This document shows, one piece after another, positions 13,531 to 26,200 of a stretch of DNA of 64,000 bases. Below the pieces are notes generated by a model that was not told where the DNA came from, did no database searches, and saw nothing but the letters and a program-made list of their open reading frames with translations. Every line of letters begins with the position of its first letter. The stretch's first letter is position 1. This DNA comes from Symsagittifera roscoffensis (Eukaryota > Xenacoelomorpha > Acoela > Convolutidae), in assembly GCF_963678635.1 (NCBI RefSeq), contig NC_087070.1, positions 49,643,467 to 49,707,466 of the forward strand, in the 5' to 3' direction. The translations under genes were made by a program, and so were the position numbers.

Positions 13531-15400
13531 TAAATGTTTGGTAGTCTATTTGTGATTATTTTGGAATAACTGAAGGTTTCACTGTCGATTGTATAGTTGT
13601 TTGTGGAAATACAGTGTTTTTTTGTAAGTGTTGGGTGAATAGGAAAAATGCTTTGTTGTGTTGTTGTTGGCATTGTTTCAACTATTTCTTCATTTACGAA
13701 GTGTGATGGGGTTTGGATATCTTGCTGTGTAAGATTTCTTGTTCCATGTAGTTTTGTTGGTTAAAAAAAGCAAATTTTAAACTATCATTTCCTTCTCTAT
13801 CTGTAAATATTGAATTATAGTTTATAGGTGTTGCATCAATAGTAAGTGGACTTATTGTAACTCAATCTCTACTGATGGAAATTGTAGTGACTGCTTGACT
13901 TGAGATGTCAGTTGCTATATTATTAAAGAATGAATGAGACCATCCAGTGTCCCAAACATAATTTGTTTCGTCAGCCAATATAGTTTCATCATCTGATTTT
14001 TGTGGTTGGAAATTTTTCCTGCTACTGATATCAGGTCAAGATTATGTTCAAAATAATCAATTATAAACCATGCTAGTATCTTTTGTAGATCATGTTTAAC
14101 ATATGTGATATTTCGTTATTAGTGAGATTTTCACGGATTGTGCTTAGGAATTTTGAGAAAATACTTATTTCTTGTCTCTTAGCTGTATGTCGGGATGTTT
14201 GAATTAGTGAGTCACCTTGTGGTTCTTTCATTTTTTAGTATAGAAAGATAGCTATTAACAATTGAGAAAACATCGTTTGTGAATATGGAGTTTGCTTTTT
14301 GTGAATTTTGATGTTCTATATTTTTTTTGTATTCTGTAAAACTTTCGAGAATTCTATATCTATATCGTCTGTTTGTATTTGGTGTTTAAGGTGATTTTGT
14401 TTTGGTGATGCGATTTCGATTGTGTATATACCATAATGTGATGTGATATTGGATATATCTTTTAGGTAGTGATCAAGGATTTTTCGTTTTATTTGTACTT
14501 CAGGGAATTCTTGTTTACATGGGCTAATTCCTTTTTCAAATAAATTTACAATTAAGTTATGGCAAAATTGTACTTGTCCTCCGGAGGGATCATTTTGTGG
14601 TTTTATAAAAAATGGGAGTACTGAGTTATTGTCAAAATTTTTGCCGTACTCGATCATATTTTATATTGTAAAACTGTTAGTGTGTAACATTCAATATGTC
14701 TTATTGGTTGATTTCAATTGAATAGGGGTATTGGTTTGTTGATATATGACTGTTTTATTTTGCGTTTTTTATTGACGATGGTATTGTGGCTTCTGAGTCG
14801 GAAAATTGTTTTTGGTCGTCGATCGGGTTATTTTTACTTATGAAATCTTTTAATTCTTAAGTTCCTGTATTGTGTTTGTGTCTGATTCTGAGACTGCGTT
14901 TCTTTGTTTTGAAAATTGTTGTCTGATAATTGGTTTTTGCTTTGTTATGATTGTATTTTTTCGTGTTTATCGTTTTGATCTTATTTATCCTATTTTTTGT
15001 CTATGTGGTGTGATTACAAGGTCGTATCTTTCGTCTTTTTTTAAACAGTTATGTAATACGATTGTTTGTTTGTAACCTAGATTATCTCTTGACATAAGGT
15101 TTAGGATGATGGATGCAATATTTGGGTTTGTGCTTTTTTTCCCTAAACTGTTAGTTCTTACGCGTTTTGTGTGGTTATCTTATCTTGGGGCATAGGTTGT
15201 CGTGGTTTGACGGGTTAGAGAGAGAGAGTAGTATATCGATTCGTGAGGATGATTTTTTACTTTCTCGTGACTAATTCTATTTTAAGACAGACTTACCTAA
15301 TCTTACTTAGGAGTTGTGTTTTGTGATCAAGGGTTGGAGTTTATCAATCCACAAGGTTCAGGTATAATTCGAACGCAAGTAGATTCTTAGGTACTATTTT
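13530..15400 (-). mobile_element. Unassigned right end of element 1
   Basis: The minus strand keeps coding-like pieces, for example around 14.32-14.66 kb with ISPCKQEFPEVQIKRK, but no recognisable domain. Base composition matches the rest of element 1, so this is probably its leader or 5' accessory part, or the end of another related copy. No LTR boundary was found. Confidence 0.3.
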
Positions 15401-15603
15401 ATGATTTATTAAGTCTAAGTGTTTTAGCATGGGTTATCTTAAGAGGAAGGGAATCAAGTGAAGGATGAGTAACCGAAGTTCTTCACTGTTTAACTAAATT
15501 AGATTGGTTAGTTTTTTTTCAAACATTTCTATTAGTCCTGGGCCTTTGATAAGGGTTGGGTTGTGAATCGACGTTTGAGTTCGTTAGACACTTTTGAAAA
15601 TGT

Positions 15604-15784
15604 GGGGGGGGGGGGGGAGGGGGACAAAATTGTTCCGTTCGATCCAAGGAAAATCTTGATGATCAGAAAAAAAGAAAGTTGATTTAAGTGACTGTTTGAA
15701 GATCCAAGGAAAACCTTGATGATCTATTAAGTTTAAAAGGCTTAATTTAAGTAAAAATAAGAAATAGGATAGGATAGGATAGGC
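15604..15784. repeat. G-tract, 24-bp repeat pair and GGATA microsatellite
   Basis: Three simple features sit together at the edge of element 1: a run of about 14 G at 15604-15617; the 24-mer starting GATCCAAGGAAAA, present at 15641-15664 and 15701-15724, 60 bp apart with one mismatch; and a short AGGAT repeat at about 15764-15783. Bases 15400-16060 show nothing else recognisable. Confidence 0.85.
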
Positions 15785-16060
15785 CTTTTTGTTTCAAGTT
15801 AAACTTTAATTTATAAAAAGTTTTGATTTATTAGTTTTTGATGATGTTAGTGGGTTTATGATTTTCTGTTAAGTTTTAGGTGATAAAACTGGGCTGAAGA
15901 AATGATTTGATGGATTATTAAAACTAATGATGCTTTTTGTTTTAAATAATTTTTGTAGTTTTATTCAACAAATTATTTTATTAAAATGTTTTAATTTACT
16001 GCAGATTTGAGGGAACGACTTGTGTTGTTTTTATCAGCCGTTATTGTATAAATAGTAGGA

Positions 16061-16168
16061 TTAGCACCAATAAGGTTACTGAGGGATTTTTTCAAATCTT
16101 ATTTCCTTGAAGGCTTAGCACCATTAAGGTTACTGAGGGATTTTTTCAAATCTTATTTCCTTGAAGGT
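16061..16168. repeat. 54-bp tandem duplication
   Basis: A 54-bp unit beginning TTAGCACCAATAAGGTTACT is repeated head to tail at 16061-16114 and 16115-16168 with only one or two differences, so the duplication is recent. It is not part of any gene seen here. It could belong to an LTR or leader of element 1, or be plain intergenic DNA. Confidence 0.9.
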
Positions 16169-17267
16169 TTGTTCAGGTTTCCGTTGTACTATCATGAAAT
16201 CAATCGGTAGATTTCTTCCTAATCGTAGATCGTGCCTTGTCCTTGTCCTTCTCGCAATTTTTGGTATTTCTCGTATTGTTTGGAAAATTGGCGGAGATCT
16301 ATTGAGTCGGAGAGACATGTCTAATAAATTGTCTATTTCATGCAACATTTTTGCAATTTTGCAATTGTCTAATTCTAATCTATTTTTTCTAAGTCTAAGT
16401 TAGTTAAGGTCTGTTCCAGACTTTTGGTTGCACCAGATGAGTTATTTTCGAATGAATGTACTCATAGAGTAATTTCAGACAAGGTACACCGTCTGCATCT
16501 TATTTTCGGCCGGATAGATTCGTGCAACTTCTTAGTCTAATATCAATCTTAATCTTACTCTTATATCTCCTAGTCTCAATAGATCTAGTGTATACTGTTT
16601 TATGCGAGTTAGTTTACAGAAGGAGAACAACTGTATTCTAAGTTTAATTCAAATTGCTCTGGTGCTGAAATTACAAGTAGTTTCAGCACTTACAAATAAG
16701 TGTAACTGTTAGTTATGGAAAATTTTTGGTTAGTTAAGAAAATTTTATAGATTTAGAGAATTATATTTATAACCAAGAATAATTTCTAGTTTAGAACTGG
16801 TTCCAGTTGTTCAAATGTTTAACCATAATATAGTCAAGACCTCTCGCCAATATATTATTATCAGAACACCATCACACTCATAAGAATTGAAAGGTAAGGT
16901 TTTTTGTTTCAATCCAGATCATACAGATCTCGGCGCAAGTTTCAGGCTATTTAATCAACTTTTCGATTCGGAATAAGTCCGCATCGAGATTTGCCAAGAA
17001 TTGATTAATTTAGAAAAACACTTTTCTAACTCAATTTTAGGCTCCGGTAGTGTTGTTATTTTTTGAATCTCTTTCATCAATTGAAATAAAAACACTTTCA
17101 CTGAAACTTACAATTGATTACATAAGTTTAAAAATTGGTTAGTTATAACTGAGTTGCAGCAAATTAAAAAATAGTTGAAAAATTTTCGCATTTAGTTATG
17201 TTTTTATAATGTTTTTACGTTTTCCATTCCAAAATTTACTACTAGAAAGGTATATTTTTTCTCTGAG
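16169..17267. other. Intergenic, 3' flank of cytochrome b561
   Basis: No coding region is seen. A small perfect hairpin (GTGCTGAAA at 16662-16670, TTTCAGCAC at 16681-16689) is the only structure noticed. The 3' UTR of the cytochrome b561 gene should lie at its right end, but no canonical minus-strand AATAAA lies in the 170 bases after the stop; ATTATAAA near 17.2 kb is a weak substitute. Confidence 0.5.
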
Positions 17268-20200
17268 TTACTGGTCCTCGCTTTCGTAATCATCCTCTCT
17301 GAATCGAACGTATGGGACTTTTTCTATTTTGGCAAAAGCGGAATTAGTTAAAAGCAAGCCAACTCCAAGACCAAACAAAACTGCACTGGCGCCGACTAGG
17401 TTCCCCACAGCCCCATATGCGGGTAGAGATGCATAGGGGTTTTTAGGGGGTGTGTCGATGAACGAAAACTGCTCTTGGATTCCAGATACTATGGACACTA
17501 TGGCCATTATGAAAATTGTGGCTCCCAGGTATTTGTGAACGGGCATCAGCCATTCTTTTTTGTCCTGTGGGAACTGAAAAAAAAATTTAAAAATATATCA
17601 ATTATGTGGATGTGAATAGAAATAATCGAAATTGTACTTCTTTGACCAGCAAAAAAATTATTTGTCAAAGTTCCTTGGCGGAGCATTTTGCCCAAAGAAT
17701 CTATAATTTTGTTTTAAAAAATTCCACAGGAATAGGCCCCGTTTGCTATGAAGTACTATGCGATGATATTCTTTTTTTTAAAATAATCCCACCGTTAAAA
17801 AAAAACTGGTTTTTCGATACGAAAACTCGTTAGCAGTTCATGGGTAAAAAAGATGTTACCAGTAAAAACCGAGTCTAAATAATTCAGCCGAAGTTTCAGC
17901 AAACCTGAAATGAGCGAAACATAAAACGTCATTTGAAAAGTTACGTCATTTGTGCGAATTTTGCATCAATTTTTTATTGTTTCTCAATATCCGAAAACTC
18001 GCCTGTGGGAACAAATATGCAGCGAAACCCACGAAGAATTGGGTGGCGAACAAGGCCACGGTCGTGATCCCCACCCAGCTGTGCAGACTGTAGACGGGCT
18101 TTTTTTCTACCCCACCCTAGTCTCAAATTGAACGTTTTTCTTTTTCTATAAACAATGCTCCTAATATAAAATTGGCTTCTGCATGTGTCGTTTAAAAAAC
18201 AAATATTTCCGATTTTTTTTTAATTAAATCCAAATTTCCGACAAATTTTATAAAGAAAAACTTTGGGTCAAGAGAACATCTTCCCCCCGAGTAGACTAAA
18301 ATCCTACACCCCAGCGTTCAATTTAAATTAAATTAGCTAAGCGCTGCGTGTAAAATGCTCGATTTTGATTGGCTGAAAATTCTCGCTCAGAACCAAGTTA
18401 ACATCCTCCCCTCCAAACTGTTTAGGGGTGGGGGTGTTAAAACTGCTTAGGGGTGAGGGTCATAACTATGTCCAAAACTTTCACCGTTTATTTGTCTTTC
18501 TAAAAAGAATTTGGAAGTGGGCTTAGAGTGAAAAAAAGCCTGAAGAAGTGTGGTTGGTTGTTGAAGTTTTTATTGTTGATCACTGCGTATAGTGCCAGAA
18601 TGATACACACGATGCTGGTGGTGTGAAGACTGGCGTGAACTAATTTGACGGCGAATTTATTCACCTGAAAAGCAAAATGTAACCAAAAGTCGGAATTAGT
18701 TTGAGAAGTGAATTTCAATAAACCTTCAGTATTTATAAAAGTTACATACAATAAATTTAAAAATTTTATTTTGCACATTTTACAAGTAATTAGAAAGCGC
18801 GAACTTGCTTTTTATAGCTCTTTTCAGAACTCTGTTATAAAAAAATTGAAGAGGGTGATGTTCAACAGGTGTGCTGAAAAACAAAGTCTTAAGGATTGCA
18901 GAAGTTATTGACATCTGTCGTTTTTTAGCTTCACTCGGTGTTCTTATGGGTTGGCTCACTAAAAAGCTTTATCTTTTTTAATACAAGTAAGCCATGTTGG
19001 ATTTTTTGTAATCAAGACAATTTTACACTAAACCCAAATAAGGATAATCTTCTGACTTATTCAGCTGAGTTTCAATTTTTACGCGGAAAGATATGATAAC
19101 ATTGCTTATGACTTTTATTCTAATCAGATTTAAACAAGAAATTCAAATTTTTCACTGGTAATTTTTATGCAGCAACTAAAAATCAGCAAACAAGGAACAT
19201 TTGAATAAAGATAACAACTGGCTCAATTTTTTCAGCTGGGTTCGTTTTTCAAAGTTTCCTTTTTCAATGAAGATTTGAAATTAGTCGAATAACCAAAAAT
19301 ATTCGTACAGTTATATACAAATGGATTATTTTATTCGACAAGGACTCAAAATGAGGTAAAAAGCTCGTCAAGTTTGAGCCCCAGTTGAGGCTGACCTGGA
19401 GGGATGCAGATTCATGAGAAATATCGGGAGCATGGCCGAAGCATAATTTAGGGAAGCAAATTATTAAATAAAAAATTCAACAAGACTGCTCGTATCAGGG
19501 TGAAGCCTTGAAGATTCCGACTGCCTCTTAAGGTTTATGGAGCAGTAATAACATAAATATCATTAACATATTAAATATAATAAAAAAATGAAAAAAATTT
19601 TTTTCAAAAATTTGAAATATTTTCTATGAAAATCATCCCCACACGCCATATAAACTATAAAAAATAGATTTCGCTCCTTGTAACAAATCAATGGCAAATA
19701 AAATTCTTTCAACCAATTTGGAACGATTTCTGAGACGGATTAAATCTCCGCTTACACGTTAATAGCGCGAAATATATCGTGCGTTAATTGTCCCTGTTGC
19801 GAATCATACCATTCTACTTATTTCATTTAATTAGTTTTAAATTACTTTGACTGGTTAATTTATATTTGACCTTGGTATGTTCATTCTCTCCGGCGGAGAG
19901 AATGATATCTCTCAGTTTTTAATGTTTTAATACAGCGATTAATTCACTTTTTAAACATATCTTATTTGTAACTAGAAATAAGTAGAATTATCCGTAACAA
20001 AGAAATATTTTATCATGGCGCAGTCAAACAGTAACGAATCAAACGTGACAGGTATACCTTCATTCTGGCAAAACCATACAGTGGACCCACCAATTCCTTG
20101 GAAAGAGTGGAGCGACTTATTCCAACTAGCAATAATCGTAAAGGAAAACATTGATATCGAAAATCTCTTAAATCCAACGGAACGATATCATCCACTCCCT

Positions 20201-23200
20201 CCAATACTAGAAAATCCATCGGAAAACGAATCAGATGCTCAAAAAACATCTCGCATCGAGAGAAATATCCGCGAGCAAAAGAGGTTCGACGATGAAAAAA
20301 TGGCCTCAATTAAGTCAGAAACCAAGAAATTTAACGGCATGAGACTAGAAGAGGCAGACGAAAAACTCAGATCCATACTCTATTTAGCTCTTGGAAACGA
20401 AGGAAAGAAAATATTCGGCCAAAAGTTCACGAGAGTTAAAGTTTTACAAATTTCTTTCAAAGAATTTTGGGAAAATTTGTCTTTAGCCTTTGTGAGAAAG
20501 ACAAACATAACTTTCGAAAGACACAAGTTGCTGAATAGAAAACAGAGGGACAGAGAATCGCTAGAACAATTCTGGGGGGCATTAGCAGAAATGGCAAAAA
20601 GATGTGACATTCCCACAGGAGAAGACGAGTGGATCCGAGATATATTTATCAATAATATGAAGAACTCTGACATTCAACGGAAACTCCTTACGGAAACTCT
20701 ACCTCCACTAGAAGCTTTAAATGTGGCATTGATCGATGAAAAAGGAATAACAAACCACATCAAAATGACGAGTACTTTTAAATCCAACGGATACTCTTCC
20801 AATAAACCTCTTAATCATTTTAATGTAAAAAGAGAACCCACCTTAAACATTGAAAGGAACAACACGTGTATGAAATGCGGCGGAAGTTTTACCAAAAGAC
20901 ATCTGGCGGTTTGCCCCGCAAAAGATACGACCTGTACAACTTGTAAATATCGAGGACATTTTACTAGAATCTGTAAATCACGTCATAAATATTGTGGATA
21001 GTCAGATACTAAATAATACAGATTGTAATTATCCCTCGGAACAACCGGATGTAAATAATGACCTTGTTAATAGAGAATGCTGTGGAGTAATCAACGCATG
21101 GTCGGAGTCCGGACAGAGCGATAACGATGACTACTCTGTATTAAACGTAAGAACTATCTATGACGATCAAGGAAAGGAATTGAAGAAACTACTAAACATC
21201 GGTTTAGGAAGTGAAAATCAAGTAATTCTCAATATACAGGTGGATTCAGCTAGCCCCGTGAGCTTCCTCAAACAAAACGTTCTACACGAGTTGAAGTTAC
21301 GAGACCCTTTTGTGAAGATATATCCAGTGGACCAAGCGACTAAAGAACTTAATTGCGGATTCACGAACAATGCAATAAACATCACTGGAAAAGTAATAGT
21401 TCCCATTTTCTCAAATGGATTGTCTCATAAAGAATGCCACTTCTTCCTAACACAAGGACATGAAAGAAACATCTTGGGGAATGACAACTTGCCAAAAGTG
21501 GGAATTGAAGTTTCACAAAAAGACTACCCACTACACACCAACAAGAAAACTTGTAAGTCTATCAATTCAATTACATCACTTGACAAAGAGAACGAAATAG
21601 ACATGATTTCCAAGACTTTCAAACAACTATTCCTTCGGATTGGAAAAATCAAAAATCAAACAAAAATAACACATTTTCACGAACCACTAAAGCCAATAAG
21701 ACTAAAAGGAAGGCGAGTCCCACTACATTTACTGGATTCAGTAAAAACAGAATTGTGCAGACTCAAATCTGAAGGACATATCAAAAATTTAGAAAATTGC
21801 GACGAGGACAGATTTATTAGTCCGATAGTTATCACTTGTAAAAAGGACAAATCAATAAAGCTAGCCTTAGATTCAAAATTTATTAACAAACAAATTTACA
21901 AGAACAAATACCAGATGCCCAACATACACGAATTAGTGGATAACGTAGCGGCTCAAATTTCCAACAACTCTGCCGGAGAAGTGTGGTTCACTAATCTAGA
22001 TCTAAAAAATGCATATAGTCAACTTTCGTTAGAAAATTTTGCTAGCAGTCAATGCAATTTTAGTTTGGTTGGCGGAGATATAACGGGCACATATCAATTC
22101 TTAACCGGTTTTTACGGACTCGGCGATATGCGAAACGAATTTCAAAGAGTCATGGACTCAAAAAAAAATTTTCCTATTACAAATTGTTACCTTGACGACA
22201 TTTTAGTCGCTTCCGAAGGAAGTTTTATTGACCACAAGAAAATTGTCTATAAAATTTTATCAACGTTAGATAGTTACAATTTCGCAGTTAAATGGGCGAA
22301 TTGCAAATTTTTCCAAAAAGAAATTGAATGGCTCTGTTTCAAAATATCAAAATCGGGAATCGCTCCACTAATCGATAAAACCAAAGCGATTAAAGATATC
22401 CCAATTCCAAAATCTAAAGGATCTAAGATCATTCTTCGGGTCAACTAATCAGTACATCAAATTTGTACCAAATTTAGCATCCCCCGGAAGCCCGCTAAGA
22501 CCTCTTTTAAACAAGAAGTCAATTTTCCTTTGGAATGAAGTCCACACAAAAGCGTTCGATAAGATAAAATTAGAAATAGTCAATCTTACAGAAAACACCC
22601 ACTTCGACGTTAAAAGATCCACGAGAGTAAAAACTGACGCTTCACAAAACGGGTTAGGTGCATCCCTCAAACAACTCCACGGGAACGATTGGAAAACAGT
22701 ATCATTCGCTTCAAGATTTTTAAATCCTCACGATTCCAAATATTCAACAAACGAATTAGAGTTATTAGGAGTTGTATGGGCGGTAGAACATTACAAAAAC
22801 TATCTCTACGGCTCAGAATTAGAAATTATTACCGACCACAAAACTCTCCTTTCCACTCTGTCACCTAATCACGGAAACAAACGTATCATAGTCGATTGAC
22901 AAGATGGGTAGATCGTCTTTTACCATTTAATTTTACTTTAAAGCATTTAGCGGGAAAAGATATGGGTTTTACTGACCTAATTTCAAGATCCCCTTCGGAA
23001 AAAGCAATCCCCCCATCACATTACGATGAAGAATTCGTAGTTGCAACGACCAAAAAAATATATAAAGCACTCAATCCGTTGGATAACGAAAATTTATTAC
23101 GCAATTCAATTAGTTCAATTTCGGAAAACTCCAATTACATGAGATTACGAAATCACGTAATAATTACAGCGTTGAATTTCATTAATTCTTCCATTCCAAC

Positions 23201-26200
23201 ATGCAATCAAAAACATTATAGAACAGAACTTTATAACTCCAAATGCATTCCCTCGGACTTTTCAAACACTGACCCTACCAAAATCATTTTATCAAATTCA
23301 GCCTTCATTTATTTTTTAATTCTTAATAGTAATTTAATTAGTAATCCTTCGGATAAATAGTGTAAATATGTCTAATAACCAAATTGTAGTAAATCATTCT
23401 ACCTCTGGAATACAGGTCTCAATCGATTTCCAAATTTCTTCAGAACACAAAAAATTAGTAACAAAATATCGAGAAAATCTCAAGTTACCTGAAAAACCTT
23501 TGGATCTAAGCACTTTATTTAACGCAAAGTTGGTCGCATTACTAACGGAAGACGACGAAGTGCTAAACCCAATCGTAAAAGCTCTACAGAACAAAGTTAA
23601 AAGCATCAATGCAAATTCCCGTTACCTGTACCAATTTGCGAAAGACCTTCACGAATCCGACGGATTATTATATATGAATGGAAAATTGTTTATTCCTTTT
23701 ACACTCCGGAACGCCGTTTTAAAAAAAAATACACGAATCTCACCCTGGCCAATTCGGTATGAAATACTTGGCACAATATATTTGGTGACCTCACATAAAT
23801 CGACAGATCTACTTCCATGGGATTAACTGTACACAATGCACCCAAACTGGTAAGAATATAAAAAGCATTATACCTACATCACAAAATAGCGAACTTCCCG
23901 CTTTATCCGAACCCAATGAGGAACTTAACCTCGATTTTGCCGGCCCATTAGATAACAACTGGGGGAAGAATAAATACATTTTATTATGTATAGATCGTTT
24001 CTCAAAATTTCCGTCAGCTAAAATTACATCTTCAACGTCATCAAACACAGTAATCGAACTTCTTCAAGATTATTTTTACCTCCATGGGATTCCTAACTCT
24101 ATTCGTGTCGACCACTCATCCTGTTTTACTAGTCAGGATTTTGAATTATTCTGTAATTCTTTTAATATCAGATTAATATTTTGTACAGTCGGGGACCATC
24201 GTTCCAACGGTCTTGTAGAAAAACTTGTTCACACTGTAAAAATTAAATTATTAGCAATGTCACTAGAACAACAAAAACCTACCTTGCAATTCGCTATCTC
24301 GAAAATTATTTGGAACTTACGATCTTCCTTCCAATCAAAAATAAAATGTTCACCATTCGAAATACATTTTAATAGAAAACCGAACACGATCTGGAAACAT
24401 TTGGCATCTAGTAATTTATCCGGTGGATTTTTAGACAAAGGGAAGTCAATCCTAAGCAAAGAAAGGGCCCCTGACTGGAACGCGGACGATCGGATAGAAG
24501 ACGGGTACAAAGACTGTTTAGTACCAAAGAATAACCAGTCACCGCTTGAGAAAGGGTACGACTCAGACCATCCTGCAGATTCAAAATCTTCTTGTTCCCG
24601 AGTGTCTCTAAACAGCCCGTTTAAAGGTTATTTACTCCAAAAGACCAATGGAAGTATTAACGGAAATCCCTTCTATAAACAATTGGGTCAGAAAGTAATA
24701 AACTCAACAAAATCTACGGTCGAACTATCCAACGGAAAAATCATTAGAAAATCGGACATCGCCATCCCAAAGTCTAAATCCTCTACAATCCGTTCATTCA
24801 AAGGAAATATTTCTTTTCCTTCTTTTATTAACACTGATTTACAAGTAGGTTCAAGAAAGACTAACAAAACAAAGCCCCAACAGACGCGAAACTAGGCCCT
24901 AAAACGAGACGACAAATAGAGCTTCCTACCCCGGTCTCCACTAGGTCCAGAGGGATAAACCAACCAACTAAACCCAACAAGTCAAAACGAACCCGAAATA
25001 AAGCCTCGACGTCTAACACTGGATAATTAGCAGGTGACGAATTCATGTTCATTCCGTCGGATACATCTGACATTAGTGATTGGGAGTGGATCGCGGGTGG
25101 TTTCCCATGCAGGGAAATGTTAAGAGAACTTTCATTTCGGATAACCCCATTTTTAACGAAGAACCTACCTCATCATTAGATCCTCAAACATATCAATCGT
25201 GAGATTTTAGACAAACAACTTCAATCGTCGGACACAGCGGAATGTCCAATCAGTATAAAACCAGCCACCCAAACTACTTCAGACTCAGCGAACAAACCTC
25301 CTACTACTGCGACATCGGAGGGACCAAACGCTCCGTTGGATACAACGAAGGAATCGGAGGGAGAAATCCTATTGAATTTCCAGTCTTCGAGATAAAAGAC
25401 TCCTCTGATGAAAACGCGATTACTGAGGAAAGGCATCCTAAGGAGACTATTATCACCGGTAATGACTTTAAATTAAAACGTTCAAGTCGAAATGTCGGAC
25501 CTCCCCAATTTTATGGTAAACGTTTGTACATAGATATTATAGATGAGAACGAAAACCAACCAGGCTCCGCAAAAAACCCAATACCTCGTCAACTTTGAGC
25601 CCCAGTTGAGGCTGACATGGAGGGATGCACAGTTATGAGAAATATCGGGAGCATGGCCGAAGCGTAATTTAGGGAAGCAAATTATTAATTTAAAAAAAAT
25701 TCAACAAGACTGCTCGTATCAGGGTGAAGCCTTTAAGATTCCGACTGCCTCTTAAGGTTTATGGAGCAGTAATAACATAAATATCATTAACATATTAAAT
25801 ATAAGAAAAAAATGAAAAAATTTTTTTTTCAAAAATTTGAAATATTTTCTATGAAAATCATCCCCACACGCCATATAAACTATAAAAAATAGATTTCGCT
25901 CCTTGTAAGAAATCAATGGCAAATAAAATTCTTTCAAACAATTTGGAACGATTTCTGAGACGGATTTAATCTCCGCTTACACGTTAATAGCGCGAAATAT
26001 ATCGTGCGTTAATTGTCCCTGTTGCGAATCATACCATTCTTTTTACTTCATTTAATTAGTTTTAAATTACTTTGACTGGTTAATTTATATTTGACCTTGG
26101 TAAGTTCATTCTCTCCGGCGGAGAGAATGATATCTCACAGTTTTTAATGTTTTAATACAGCGATAAATTCACTTTTTAAACATATCTTATTTGTAACTAA

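Larger units (their letters stand above)
1..15400 (-). mobile_element. Broken Ty3/Gypsy-like LTR retroelement with env-position region (element 1)
   Basis: On the minus strand the parts run right to left: gag-like with a zinc knuckle (about 11.4-13.5 kb), reverse transcriptase with a YLDD box (about 9.4-10.2 kb), RNase H (about 8.5-9.3 kb), integrase (about 7.1-8.0 kb), then an env-position region (about 0.9-6.2 kb). This order is typical of Ty3/Gypsy elements carrying an envelope. The whole stretch shares one base bias: the plus strand is rich in T and G and poor in C, so the element's own sense strand is A- and C-rich. The element is broken many times (dozens of breaks) and is old. No LTR pair or primer-binding site could be placed; the left end probably lies outside the window and the right end is somewhere near 15.2-16.2 kb. 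About 15 kb is long for the family, so nested insertions are possible. Confidence 0.8.
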
